A DNA stretch of 64,000 bases from Symsagittifera roscoffensis (GCF_963678635.1 NC_087070.1:18631318-18695317), one strand, 5' to 3'. Positions 35,849 to 46,761 are shown, counted from the stretch's first letter. Notes: generated from the letters alone by a model not told the origin. Numbers and translations are program-made.

Positions 35849-36037
35849 CTAGTGGGAAGTTTTATGTTTATTGTAGTGTTCTTCGATGAAAAGAATCAAA
35901 AGGATTGTTGCTAAGGCGAATGTGACTATTGCCTTTTTTACACATTTGCACATTGTCAGTATTAGAGATGATAAAATTATGATGAAAATTACAAATAGTA
36001 AAAACATATCTGTTCTACTAAAAATTGTTCGTATCAT
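35849..36037 (-). CDS. 62-aa two-span membrane protein, unit B
   Basis: Identical in amino-acid sequence to the copy at 29891-30079, with an ATG at 36037. Here the upstream donor-like site reads GTACGA instead of GTAAGA, so the splice signal is weakened. An overlapping frame (36277-36038) is Phe/Leu-rich by composition and is not supported. Confidence 0.45.
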   Translation of the reverse strand: MIRTIFSRTDMFLLFVIFIIILSSLILTMCKCVKKAIVTFALATILLILFIEEHYNKHKTSH

Positions 36038-36100
36038 TTAAATAGACTTTAGCTTATCGTACCTGTGAATATGATCAATGATTTGGGAAAGTTGGAGATA

Positions 36101-36872
36101 TATTTCAAATAGGGAGTAGAAAATTAAAAAATTGTTGCAAAAAATTATTAAATTCATTATAAAAGTTTCAAAAGTATCAAATAGAAATATGAACAAAAGT
36201 TTGAATAGTATGAAAAAGCTTATAAAAAGATTTAAAATTGTATTTTTAAAGATATTGACTGATCGAGAGAAGAGCATTTAAGAAATGATTTCTTTGTCAA
36301 ATATTTTTTGTTGTTTGAGGCGAGATTCAAGTGTGGTCGAGTTATTTATTGATTTTTTGACAAGTGGGTTGAGTTTTGTGAAAAGTTGTTGGGGGCTAAT
36401 TTTATGGTGTTTATGAGGTCTTCTTTGCTTTATTTTTATTTGTCGGGTGATCTGGGGTATTTTTGAGATATTTGTACTTTAGGCCAACTGAATATGGTCC
36501 TTTTTTACTTTAGGCTAATTTGCCATTTTTGGTTGGAGGGTTTTTGATGTCTGAGTTGGGAAAATATTGTTGATCTTTGCGTTATTAGATAGGGGAGGGT
36601 TGTAATATTATGCTGGTATTTATTTTAGTTGTCAAGTTTTAGCGGGTTGCTTAGTTTTGACCTGGAGGTTGTAAAGTAATAGTTATAGATATGCCTGGAG
36701 TTTAATATCTTTCGGCTAATAGGTTGGCGTTAGAGATAAAGAAGGTGACGGATTTAAGTGAATCCTATTGGCTGAATCTGAACTAGAATTGTTAAATATT
36801 TTTTAGCATGTTATCTTGAAAAATGAAAGTTCAAAAAGATCCAGAGGTGCAAAAATTATTAATTTTTTAAAA
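36101..36872. other. Spacer between pol and the duplicated 3' region
   Basis: No supported ORF. It is T-rich on the plus strand with G-rich phrases near 36540 and 36660. This is the unduplicated junction between the pol tail and unit B. Confidence 0.5.
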
Positions 36873-38360
36873 TCAAAGTTGTTTTTGAAATTCAACTTTC
36901 TTTAGTATTTTAGATTGTGGATTGAATGTTTTGTAGTTTTTACGTGGTTGATTTCTAAGACGTGATAATTTTCTATGTTCTGATTTTTCTACTTGTTCTT
37001 GTGGTAAAATTTTTTCTATCATTTTCCTGTTTTTTCTTTCCTTTTGAGGTATTTTTGGGTCTGATATTTTTTGATTGTTTTTAGCTTTGGTTTGTTTTTG
37101 ATTTTGATTTTCATGATGAACGTTGTCTTGTTCATCTATTTCTTTTTCTGTATGTGGATGATTTTGAATAAATTTTAAACCCGTGAAAGAATATAATCGA
37201 GTTAATTCGCGTAGTGCGTATTCTTTTGGGTAGTAGGGCAATAGATTGTTAGGATGTTGAACAATTTCCTTTTTATTTGAATCTGTGAGTTTATACGTTA
37301 CGTCAGTGGGTTTGGCAATTATTTTTTATGGTCCTTTTCGAAGGGGTTGTTATTTTTTAGAGATTCCTTTTTGTGTATTAAAGTTAGGTATTAAGACAAA
37401 TGTTCCAATTTTTAAATCTGCGGCTGGTGTAAAGCGTGAAATATTTCGGTCGTTAATGTTTTGCCTTTGTAACAATTTCTTTGTTACTTTTTGGCAAATT
37501 TCATTGTGTTTTTCATCTCTATTTAAAATCCATTCGGTGTGTGTGCCGGAGGCTAATTTAAGAATTTGTGGGCGATGAAAATGATCTTCATCATGTGTGT
37601 GTAAAGGTAGGTTATAACAAATTGAGTCTTTATTTGGTTGGCAATAACCTGGTGCATTTTTATGGGAATTTGTTGAAAACACAATTGGTTTACGTGGCTT
37701 TTGATTAAAAACCATTTCGTATGGTGACATTCCTGAAGTTGTTGTGATTTGTGAATTGTATGCCAAGGGAAATAGTTTTACATCTGCTGACCATTCTGTA
37801 TATTTTGTATAATTTCCATTTATGATGCATCGGAGATATTCTTGTAGTGAACGGTTCATACCTTCGACTAAACCGTTTGTCCAAGGTGCATGAGATGTAC
37901 GTGGTTTATGTTTGATGTTATAAAGGTGGCATAGTGTGATGATTTCATTATTTATGAATTCTGTACCGTTGTCTGTAACTAAGATTTCGGGTAGTCCGAA
38001 TTTAGCTATCCAATGTTCATAAAGCGTCGTGTAAGCATAATAAGCATTACAATGTGGTACTGGGTTGAGTGCTACATAATGTGTAAATGCGTCAACAATG
38101 ACCATAATGTAGGAATTTCCTTCAGAAGATGGTGAAATTGGTCCTTTTGTATCGAATGAAATGCGATGGTTAAAATATAAACTTTGTCCTTTAAAATCTT
38201 GTTTTTGTGCTATTTGTTTTTGATTTGGTTAAGGTTTGTTTGATTGACATATTATACAATCATTGCATAATACTTTTATCCAAATTGGTGCAATTGGGAA
38301 ATAAAGATGTTGTGTAAAGTTTGAGTATGTTTTTTCTGATCCGGAGTGTCCTTTAGTATT
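36873..38360 (-). pseudogene. pol: Integrase region of pol
   Basis: Order on the minus strand: a zinc-binding region near 38320-38240 with the closing Cys-x2-Cys pair; the catalytic core in the open frame 38105-37350; a GPF/Y-type module near 37330; then a basic Lys/Gln-rich tail (37241-36873). The core keeps all three acidic residues: Asp in IVDAF, Asp in VTDNGTEF, and Glu 36 residues later in NGLVEG (D-x35-E). In-frame stops occur at 38229-38231, 37350-37352 and 37326-37328, the last at the aromatic position of GPF/Y. The domain type is clear; this copy is dead. Confidence 0.88.
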
Positions 38361-38848
38361 TTGTGTATGTGAGATGTTGAAAGCTATTATTATCATAATT
38401 AAAGGAAGACAGGGAACTTTTGAATCATTTAAATGATATTCTAAAAGATGAGTATTTTCAATAATTGTTTTGTTATTAAAATTTCGGAAATATTGGAGGA
38501 GTGTTTTATTTCCTAAATTTGTGGTATCTGCTTTTACGGGCTTAGTTTTATATTTGTGCCATGATTTTAGTTGTCTAATTACTGGGTCGAGATTTTGATA
38601 TTGTTTTAAAATTTCAAGTGTAATTTTATCTGTTGGGGGGAGAAAAATATTGTCAATTTCCAGTTTTGATAGGAGAATTGTGTCAAGGGGGTCATGGAGG
38701 TCAAAAACTTGATTTATTGTGTATTTTGAATCATTTGTTTGCGGTCTTGATAAATTTTTTTTATCGATTATATTCTCTTTTTCAATTAAAGGAAAAAGAA
38801 ATTTTTATGCGAATGTTGTTTTATTCTTTTTTTTGTTGGGTGTTTTTT

Positions 38849-39274
38849 TTATCCATTGTGAGTATGGAATTGGTTTAAAAGTTGATGGCCTAGTAAATCA
38901 AATTCGTAGTGATTATTCTGGCAATCTAAGTAGAGTGGACAATGTTGCAGATTATTTATCTGTGATTGATCAATATCAGTTTTTACTGCATATTTGCATT
39001 CTAGTCGGGGTGATGTTTCATCTTTTGCAAGATAAAATTTAATATTTTGTGGTTTATCAACCGTAGTTTTTCTTGTGAGTAATTCAGGTGGCGTATTTCG
39101 ACATAATGTATCTGGTAACGCAAGGTTTTTTCCTGCTGTCCAAACTATATGTAGATTTGGAAATTTTATTAGAATTAATTGAAATTTATAACCTCTATGA
39201 TTTGGATTTGACTTTTGTGTAAAGAGAAATATAATTGGTTTGTGATCTGTGAATAGAACTGTTGGATGATCCAA
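38849..39274 (-). pseudogene. pol: RNase H region of pol
   Basis: An open frame of about 140 codons begins at FTDHKPI and includes the typical Ty3/gypsy segment with NPNHRGYKFQ, FPNLHIVWTAGKNLALPD. It joins the RT frame through a frameshift near 39262-39275. From about 38850 to 38360 the linker to integrase is badly decayed, with several stops. The role would be to degrade the RNA strand during reverse transcription. Confidence 0.85.
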
Positions 39275-40460
39275 GTATCAGAAATTCATATTCTGTAAGT
39301 GTATAAATTATAGCTGTACATTCTCTCATTAGAGTTGAGAGTCGTAGCTCTGCTTGAGTGAATAATCGTGAATTTGCTGATATAAGGTTCATTTTATTTG
39401 TTCCACTATGTGATTGTAGCAATGCTGCGCCGATGCCAAAATTTGAAGCATCACACATTGCATAGATTGGTTGATTTGGATCTGGAATTGTGTTTGAAAT
39501 TTGTTCAGTTAAAAGTTTTTTAATTTCTTCAAATCGTGTTTGATGTTCAGTGGTCCATTCAAAATTATTTTGTTGTCTGAGGATATTATAGAAGGGTCTT
39601 AAGTATAATTGCATTTTGTAAACATATTTACTTGAGAAATTTAACATTCCAAGGAATTCTTGGATTTTCCTTTTATTTGTAGGTGGCTGAAATTTTTGAA
39701 TAGCATCAATGCGTGATTTTAATGGAGTGATAGTTTCTTGTTCTATATTATGTGCTAAAAATTTAACGCGTGTTAGAAAGAAGTGTGATTTATCGGGAGC
39801 TGCCTTCAGATTTTCGTTCTGAAGTATTTTATGATACTGTTCTAAAACTGTAAACATTTCTTCTTTAGTTTGTGATTGCATGAAAACATCATCTAATTTT
39901 GTGATTGCTTTTTTCTTGAGTATTAGTGGTCTAAAACTTTTACTCATTGAGGCTGAACAAGCTGCTGGTCCTATGGATATTCCATAGAATAAGCAATTGA
40001 ATTCATATTGTTGATTTCCAATAACAAATTGTGTTAAGCGTCGTGATTGTTCATCTAGTGGCATTTGATTATAAGCACTATTCATATCATAGTGATTCAC
40101 CTTTTGCTAGAATGATAACAGGGTTGATAAAAGTGTTACTTTTTGGTTGTTCTTCCTTAGTTACTGGTGAGATAATTTCGTATTGCTCTAAGATGTCAAG
40201 TAATCTGTTTACTTTATCATGTAAGTGAATTAATACTTTACTGGCTCTTTGTTTTTTGAAAACTGCGTCGGATTTTAACGGGAGGTGTAGTGATGAACTA
40301 ATTTTTCCAACGTCAAATTTTGATGTTGCGTAGACTGTTGAATATTTTAACAGTTGTTTTGCTAATTTATCAAATGCAATTGCTATATCAATTGCTAAAT
40401 ATCAATCAATGCTAAACATTGTTAAAAAATTTTGTTGTTCTTTTGGGTAATTTGTTATAT
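39195..40460 (-). pseudogene. pol: Reverse transcriptase region of pol
   Basis: A 301-codon frame (40100-39195) covers most of a Ty3/gypsy RT: NSAYNQMP, the catalytic LDDVFMQSQ, KAAPDKSHFFL, EFLGMLNF and CDASNFGIGAALLQ. The residue before Leu-Asp-Asp is Lys rather than the usual Tyr/Phe (39888-39899). Upstream, about 40460-40110 encodes the N-terminal part up to INPVIILAKGES. The next stretch, which normally carries the first catalytic Asp, is missing: a deletion joins that point to NHYDMNSAY. So RT is inactive by deletion as well as by frame breaks. Confidence 0.9.
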
Positions 40461-40471
40461 TGAATGTTGGT

Positions 40472-40699
40472 TTAAAATATGGTGTTTTTGTGAAGTAATC
40501 TGTTTCTTTTTTCATTACTTATTATAATTTTTATGGATAATTCTTCGTCAAGAATTGTTGATTGGCAAATATCTAATAATTGGAGTATATTATTAACGCG
40601 GTAGGCTACGTCATTTATAGGTGAAATTGTAGCCTTTATTTCACAATATCCTAAAAGTCCTAAGGGTAATGTTACTTGATGTGGTGTATTATTATACAC
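40472..40699 (-). pseudogene. pol: Protease-RT linker region of pol
   Basis: A 75-codon minus-strand frame with a Val-Tyr-Asn-Asn start and LPLGLLGYCEI resembles the domain that lies between protease and RT in Ty3/gypsy pol. It is in the expected place. Frame breaks separate it from both neighbours. Confidence 0.55.
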
Positions 40700-40858
40700 G
40701 TGTAATTAAATGATGTCGGAATTCGTGTTCTTCGAATATTTAATGGATGAGATCGTAATTTTGAAAAATTTGTGAATAGGTTTAAATTCGAAGTCTGACA
40801 TAAAAAGTGTTGTTTATTTTGACTTTTATTATATTGGTGAACTTGTTTTATTGAAAAA

Positions 40859-41685
40859 TTATATATATTTCCTGATAGTGGTTTCAGGTGTTTCCGTTGT
40901 TGATTGTAAATAGGGTAAAATTTTGAGAAGAATGGTGGTTGTTTGTTTAATCTTTGGAAGAATGTTAGGGCTGTATTTTTTTTTGTACTTATCTTTGATA
41001 TGTATTTTACTATTTAAGATGTTGATTGTTGGTATATATTTAGATATAAATGGTATGCCAATGATACTGTGTTTAATATCAGTAATATGAAATATTTGTT
41101 TAAACGGTTCGCTTAAAATTTTGTTTTGTTCCATTGTTCTCGTGGGGAGAAGAAATAATTGGATTTTTCCATAATTTACTAATGTTGATCCTTGTGCTGT
41201 TGCTAATTTACTAGAGGTTTCAAGAGATGTTAAGTTTGGATGCAATGTTTTGATTTCATTCCATTTGGGAATATTAATTATATTTGATTCTGCTCTTGAG
41301 TCAATTAAGAAATCAATTTCAAGATCTGGTGGTTGAAGTTCTTTGTTTCTTGGGCTTTCTAAGAGAATTGGAATTGTCCAAATTTTTTCTCTTGGTTGTT
41401 CTTTTTGTATATTTTGATAAATATGTTTTGTGTTTGAGCATTGTGTTTCATCTTTTTTATCGGGTTTAATTAAAAAAGACGTTAATTCCGTTTAATTAAT
41501 CGGGTTTAATTAAAACCGTGTTAATTCCGTTTACTTCTTGTTTAGTTTGTGTAGTATCAATGGGTCCAATATAGTAATTGTGAAGGAGTTCCAATTGATT
41601 TTCATATATATGTGAGGTAAAAGGTTGTTCATATATGATAGGTTCATAGGCGTTTTCGACTATTATCATATTTACAGAGATGGTA
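40859..41685 (-). pseudogene. pol: Protease region of pol
   Basis: The frame open from about 41470 to 40859 carries a retropepsin-like core: DFLIDSRAE (active-site loop at 41291-41302), then the flap region and IIGIPFIS near the C-terminus. The canonical D-S/T-G-A is D-S-R-A here, a Gly-to-Arg change that should abolish activity. Upstream, about 41685-41500 encodes the pol N-terminus. A 40-bp tandem duplication (41461-41535) then shifts the frame and adds a stop. The family call rests on the motif and the position before RT. Confidence 0.75.
41461..41535 (-). repeat. 40-bp tandem duplication inside pol
   Basis: cgggtttaattaaa recurs after exactly 40 bp (41461 and 41501). Because 40 is not a multiple of three it shifts the pol frame; it looks like a secondary, inactivating event. 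Confidence 0.85.
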
Positions 41686-41689
41686 TTAT

Positions 41690-44035
41690 CTTATTATCTG
41701 TATCACTTTCTGTATCTGACGATTCACAATTTATATGGTTTAGTTGTAGTTCGTTACTTCCTGTGTCATCAATACCTGGGGGGTCTGAAGTCGCTTCTTC
41801 ATTTTTCTGCACTTGGTTAATGTGTTTTTGATGTTTTGGTGTGCTACTTCTGTATCGATGTTTAGAATCAGGATAACGGTTATTATTCCTGTGTGGTGAC
41901 TGGGAATAATTTCTGTATCGATTATTGTTATCTGAGTTTCGATTTTGTGAATTATTTTTTGATCTGTTTTGATAATTATCGTTTGATCTGTGATAGTTTG
42001 ATCTATTATATGAATTATTACTTGATCGATTGTTCGGGTAATTGTGATTTCGATTGTTTGAATAACTTCTATTTCTATTATGTGAATAGTTTCTATTTTT
42101 GTTGTATGATGAGTTTCGTGATTGATTATTGGAATAGTGTCTATTCCTTGGGTTTGATTGGGAACTGGATCCAGAAACAAATTCTATTGTATTGGAATTC
42201 GATCGTGAATAGTTATTTTGTTTGTTTTGGCTATTCGATCGATTATATCTATTTGTGAGAAGTTTCGTGTATTTCCTCGTTCGGGTGATCTACCTCTATA
42301 ATTTGAGTTATATGGTGATTGATTCCTTGTGTAATTTGAGTTGCTTGGAACTGGTTTTACTGAACTGTTATTACTATATATATTTGAGTTTGGTAGATTT
42401 TGGTCTTTTTTCATGTATTGATAGAATGCTTTATTTGGTTCTTTGTGCTTTTGAGGTTTATTCTGATTGTCTTGTTGTTTTTGTCTACATTCGGAAATAC
42501 TGTGTCCGTATCGTCGGCTATAATAACACCATTTTTTGAAGGATGGTTTGCCTTTAAAATTTGGATGTTTTTCGTAGATATTTAGTATTTCAGTGATTTT
42601 TTCAATCAGGTCTGTGTCTGATTCTTGTATGTTATTTATATGTGTAGTATTTGTTTCAATTCGATTAACATATTGTAGTTTTAGATTTTCTGTTTCTTCA
42701 AGTTTCATTGTGATTTCTGCTTGTTCTAGTTTATCTACTAATTTTCGAAAAGGTAAATCTGGTTCTCGAATTGAGGAAGGATGAGATGCTCTCTTTTTAT
42801 AGCTATTTTACTTAATTGAGGTGTTAAGGTCATCATTAAAATTTCTGTCAATTTTGTGTTTTTGTAATCATGTGTATTAAGTGAATATGCTTTTCGAACT
42901 AGTGTTTCGATTCGTACTGCTAATTGTTTAGTTGTTTCATTTGGTAATCTGCGGATTTCGTTGCATAAAACTCTTTGATGTTGTTTGTTTCTTTCAGAAT
43001 CAAACTTTTTTGAAAATTCTTGTGTGAATCTTTTCCAGTCTGATTTTATTTCTATGGGTAATACTGAAAACCATTTTTGAGCTGCGCCATCTAGGGTGGT
43101 TTGTATTAATGCTGTGCGTCTATGTATCCAATTTTGAGTGGCGTATTAATTGGTTTGGGTCCTATATTCAAAATTAAATTTGCTGTTACTGCATTTAGGT
43201 AATCTTCTACAGAACATTCAGGGTCTGTTCCTGTGAATACCATTAACGGTTTATTCGATGTTATTGATGATCCAACCATGAGGTATGGATTCATAGTCAT
43301 CTGTAGTGATTCTGCGGCATTTGGCATTTGTGAAAAATTTGAAAGTTGATTTTTTTGTGATTTCATGTTGCTGAAGGTAATATGGAAGCGATATTTCATT
43401 TTGCATTTGTGTTGGTTGATAAGAATGCATCAACATTGGGTTTTGTGGTTGTATTGGTTGAAAACATTGTGTGTTAAATGGGTTTTGTGTATGCATTTGT
43501 TGTGGATTTTGTACATCTGTTGGGTTTTGTGGGTAAATTTTCATATTTTGAGATGGTTGAGATTGTCGCGGTCTCTGTGTGCATTATTCTTTTGTATATG
43601 GTGCAAAAATATCTGGTTGATGATAATCATCTTCATCAGATGATAAGTAGTTTGTATTATATGGTGCATGTTGGTTATTTTTATTTTGTTGAAAGAATGG
43701 GTAATTTTCAGTATAATCCTGTGTAGGTTGTGGATTATCTGGCAAATTTACTGAATTGGTCGATGTTTTCGGGAGATTCCAATGATGGGAACATACGTGA
43801 TTTGAATTTTTGATATTTTTCGAGGAGGTTGGTTTGTTCTTGGTTTGTGAGCATAATTATAATTGTGTTCTGCAAAAGTGTTTCTTGTGAACGGTTTTCG
43901 TGTTTTTGACGGTATTAGAATTGGTCTAAACGTTTGATAGTCCATATGTGAGTATTTTGGAGCAACCGAAGGTTTTACGGTTGATTGTAAGGTTACCTGT
44001 GTTAGTGATGTATTTGTTTTCCTTGGTGTTGTCAT
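41690..44035 (-). pseudogene. gag: Gag polyprotein, broken
   Basis: It starts at an ATG (44035) with a Pro/Thr/Gln/Asn-rich N-terminus. A capsid domain follows at about 43400-42790, with the typical W-I-H-R-R and A-x3-W-F pattern of retrotransposon gag, and a zinc knuckle at 42487-42528. The end (about 42180-41690) is an Asn/Arg/Ser/Tyr-rich basic tail. At least four frame breaks (near 43750, 43380, 43135 and 42260) and a TAA near 43590 interrupt it. The knuckle reads C-x2-S-x4-H-x4-C: its second cysteine is Ser. Frames labelled elsewhere around 42180-41740 in Ile/Thr-rich composition are shadows of this tail. Confidence 0.8.
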
Positions 44036-44113
44036 ATTGGGGTGTATTGGTGAAATACTCTGTTGTGTAGTTGTTGCTGTTGTTTGGACGATTTCTTCAT
44101 TTACGAAGTGTGA

Positions 44114-45064
44114 TTATGTTTGAGTATCTTGTTGTGTAAGATTTCTGGTTCCATTAAGGTTTTCATTATGTATGACTGTTGAATGTAAGCTGTTATTTCG
44201 TGTTTCAGGTAAAAATGTTTTATAATTCAATGGTGTTGCATCAATGGTTAATGGTACTACTTTTACATAATCTCTGTGAAAAGATATTGTACTTATTGCT
44301 TGACTCGAGATGGCTTGTGGGATATTTAGAAATGCTGGATGAGACCAGTCAGGGTCCCAAACGTATTCTGATTGTTCTGAAAGATCAGTGTCGTCATTGG
44401 TATTTTGAGGTCTGAAATTTTTTCTTGCTTGTGAAATTAAATCTAAATTGTGGGTGAAATAATCAATTATAAACCATGCTAAAATCTTTTGTAAATCATG
44501 TTTAGTGTTTTGTGAAACAACTTCTTTGGTAAAATGTTCGCCAATTATATGTAGAAATGTTGAAAATACTGTGATTTCATTTCGTACTTTTGTATGTTTG
44601 GATGTTTCGGTTGGTGATATACTTTGAACTTGTGTTTTTTCTAATATGGATATATAACTATATATTACTGCAAAAACTTCGTTAATGAATATGGAGTTTG
44701 CTCTTTGTGAATTATGATATTGTATGCTTTTGATATAGTCTATGAATACTTTTGAAAATTCTAATTCAATATCGTCTGTTTGAATTACATATTTACGATG
44801 GGCTGTATTTGGTGTGCTGAACTCTATGGTGTAGATTCCATACTGTTGTGTTAGATTACACATGTCTTTCAAATAATTTTTAATAATTTGTCTTTTGATT
44901 TTTACATCTGGGAATTCTGCTTTGCATGGGCTGATTCCTGGTTCAAACAAATTTACGAGTAAGTTATTGCAAAAATCGTGTTGTCCTCTATCATCGAGTG
45001 AATCTATAAGAAAGGGAAAAACTGCTTCGTCATCTGGACTTTCGTCACTTTGAGTGTGGCTCAT
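44114..45064 (-). CDS. Intact 316-aa ORF upstream of gag, unknown function
   Basis: An ATG at 45064 opens 316 codons without interruption. The start is acidic (DESPDDE); the middle is a mostly helical, Ile/Phe/Tyr/Lys-containing domain with two Cys near residues 32 and 47; the end is a polar Thr/Asn/Gln-rich tail. No membrane segment, zinc finger or protease motif is visible. It lies 18 bp downstream of the previous ORF and about 80 bp before gag. An extra ORF before gag is known in giant Ogre-type plant elements and in other giant gypsy elements, but I see no proof of homology. Its integrity contrasts with the broken gag and pol. Confidence 0.65.
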   Translation of the reverse strand: MSHTQSDESPDDEAVFPFLIDSLDDRGQHDFCNNLLVNLFEPGISPCKAEFPDVKIKRQIIKNYLKDMCNLTQQYGIYTIEFSTPNTAHRKYVIQTDDIELEFSKVFIDYIKSIQYHNSQRANSIFINEVFAVIYSYISILEKTQVQSISPTETSKHTKVRNEITVFSTFLHIIGEHFTKEVVSQNTKHDLQKILAWFIIDYFTHNLDLISQARKNFRPQNTNDDTDLSEQSEYVWDPDWSHPAFLNIPQAISSQAISTISFHRDYVKVVPLTIDATPLNYKTFLPETRNNSLHSTVIHNENLNGTRNLTQQDTQT

Positions 45065-45082
45065 TTTTTTGTTTGATGACTG

Positions 45083-45505
45083 TTAATATATAACTATCGA
45101 TGTGTCTAATTGGTTGATTCCAATTATACAGGTGTACTGGTTTGTGTTTATATTGCTTTTTATTCTTCTTTTTCCTCTTTTTGATGAATTTGAAGTTGTT
45201 TCTGAGTCGGAAAAATATAATTGATCATGGATGGGACAATTTTTATCTATTGATTCTTTTATTTTGTATAGTGCGTCTAAACTGTTGGCTTCTGATTCAG
45301 AAAATGCGTTTCTAATTTTTGAAAATCTTTTTCGTGTGATTTGTCTTTTTTTGTTTATAATTTTACTTTTTATTGTTTGTCGTTTTGTTCTAATGTATCC
45401 AACTGTTTGTGTATGAGGTGTGATTACAAGATCGTATTTTTTGTTATCTATTTCACAATTGTGTAAGACGATTGTTTGTTTATTTCCTAAATTTTTGAAT
45501 GACAT
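45083..45505 (-). CDS. Intact 140-aa basic ORF, first in the element
   Basis: An ATG at 45505 opens 140 codons. The first 35 residues look like a small folded segment. Residues about 38-65 are strongly basic (Lys/Arg/Ile-rich, including RQTIKSKIINKKRQITRKR), as in a nuclear or nucleolar localisation or RNA-binding region. A Ser/Asp/Glu-rich stretch and a second basic cluster (KRGKRRIKSN) follow. The position as first ORF and the basic patch suggest an RNA-binding regulator of the Rev/Tat kind, which is only an inference. No family recognised. Confidence 0.55.
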   Translation of the reverse strand: MSFKNLGNKQTIVLHNCEIDNKKYDLVITPHTQTVGYIRTKRQTIKSKIINKKRQITRKRFSKIRNAFSESEANSLDALYKIKESIDKNCPIHDQLYFSDSETTSNSSKRGKRRIKSNINTNQYTCIIGINQLDTSIVIY

Positions 45506-46740
45506 AAGGTTTATGATGAGGGATGCAAGAAGATGTTAGTTATTTCTATTTCCTTAGACTGTTAGTCCTTACGATTTTTTTGGTTAGCTTAACCTGGGTC
45601 TTTTTGTTCAGGGTTGGAGAGAAAAGTATATCGATTCCGGGGAATGATGTTCTACTTCCTCGTGGCTATTCTAAGTTAAGGTGTTAACTTACTTAATCTT
45701 ACTTAGGGGTAATGATTGTGTTCAAGGGTTGGAGAATAGTAAATCGATCCACAAGGTTCAGGTATAATTAGAACGCAAGCAGTTCGTTAGATACAATTTT
45801 AAACTTACTTAGTCTAAGATCTATCCTGGGTCTGGTAAGAGGAGGGTTCAAGTGAAGGATGAACAACCGAAGTTCTTCACTGATTATCTTAATTTGAATG
45901 GTTAGTTTTATTGAAAAATATCTATTAGTCCTGGGTCTTTTGAAAAGGTTGGATAGTGAATCGACGTTTGAGGTCGTTAGACACTTGCCAAGTGGGTGGG
46001 GGAGAACAAAATTGTTCTTTTTGATCCAAGGATAGGCCTTGATGATCAGGTTTTTAATTTAGTGAGATAGAAAATTTATAAAGATCCAAGGATAAGCCTT
46101 GATGATCTGATTTTTAAAATTAAGTGAATTTTTAAGTTTAAAATGGTTTAAATTTATTTAATAAAAGATTTAGTTTTTCAATGATATTAGTGAGCTTATG
46201 ATTGCTGTTATGTTTAGGTGATGGAGCTGGAACAACAAGATGATGTATGATTACTAACTATTTATTGTCATGCTACTAATTTTTATTTTTACTTTCAATA
46301 AACATTTTTCAAATTTGTTTTATATAATACTGCAGAAATGAAATCACGGAAACGATCTGAGATATTTTTATCAATCGTTATTGTACATTAATAAATTTGT
46401 TTAGCGCCTGAAATGATCATGAAGATTTACTTCAAAATTTTATGTTTGCAAATGAAAATCTAAATTCATTGCTAATAAGATTCGAAATAAAAAAGTTTGT
46501 GTTGGCTTTTGTCGTACAACCATAAAACTAAATGGTAAGTTTCTACATAGTCGAATATCATCGCTTGTCCGAGACCTTCTTCCAATACCGGGTAGTTCTA
46601 GTATTGTTCGGAATATCGGCTCTGATCTATTGAGTCGTAGAGACATTCAATTAAATTATTATCGTGTAACATTTTGAAAATGTTTTGTCTAAATTCTAAT
46701 CTATATTTGGTTAATTCTAAGCTATTAAGGTCTTCTTCGA
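45506..46740 (-). other. Leader between primer site and first ORF, with repeats
   Basis: A non-coding leader of about 1.2 kb. The phrase cctgggtct recurs near 45593, 45827 and 45931, with related ggttggagag...atcgat phrases near 45613 and 45730, at a spacing of about 100-125 bp. A 60-bp tandem repeat starting gatccaaggata lies at 46023 and 46083. It may hold packaging or translation signals; none is proven. Confidence 0.6.
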
Positions 46741-46757
46741 GACTTATGGTCGCACCA
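46741..46757 (-). other. Primer binding site
   Basis: Four bases after the end of the 5' LTR on the minus strand the sequence reads TGGTGCGACCATAAGTC. A TGG start pairs with the CCA end of a tRNA, and the spacing is typical. Which tRNA is used cannot be decided from memory. Confidence 0.65.
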
Positions 46758-46761
46758 GATG

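Larger units (their letters stand above)
30143..36100 (-). repeat. Tandem duplication unit B (5958 bp)
   Basis: Second copy of the 6-kb unit, adjacent to pol, which is the normal position for this region. Relative to A it lacks 29 bp near 35655 and has an extra A in the minus-strand A-run equivalent at about 30725. It keeps the envelope frame (33034-34533) that A has lost through a 1-bp deletion. Confidence 0.95.

Noticed and set aside
41740-42180. 146-codon minus-strand frame rich in Ile/Thr
   Set aside because: It is a frame shadow of the Asn/Arg/Ser/Tyr-rich gag tail. Its odd composition follows from the low-complexity codons of the true frame.
41893-42585. Long plus-strand frames rich in Tyr/Phe/Cys/Leu across gag
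   Set aside because: Antisense shadows of gag. The same applies to the plus-strand frames at 25769-25963, 28128-28346, 31752-31946 and 43365-43726.
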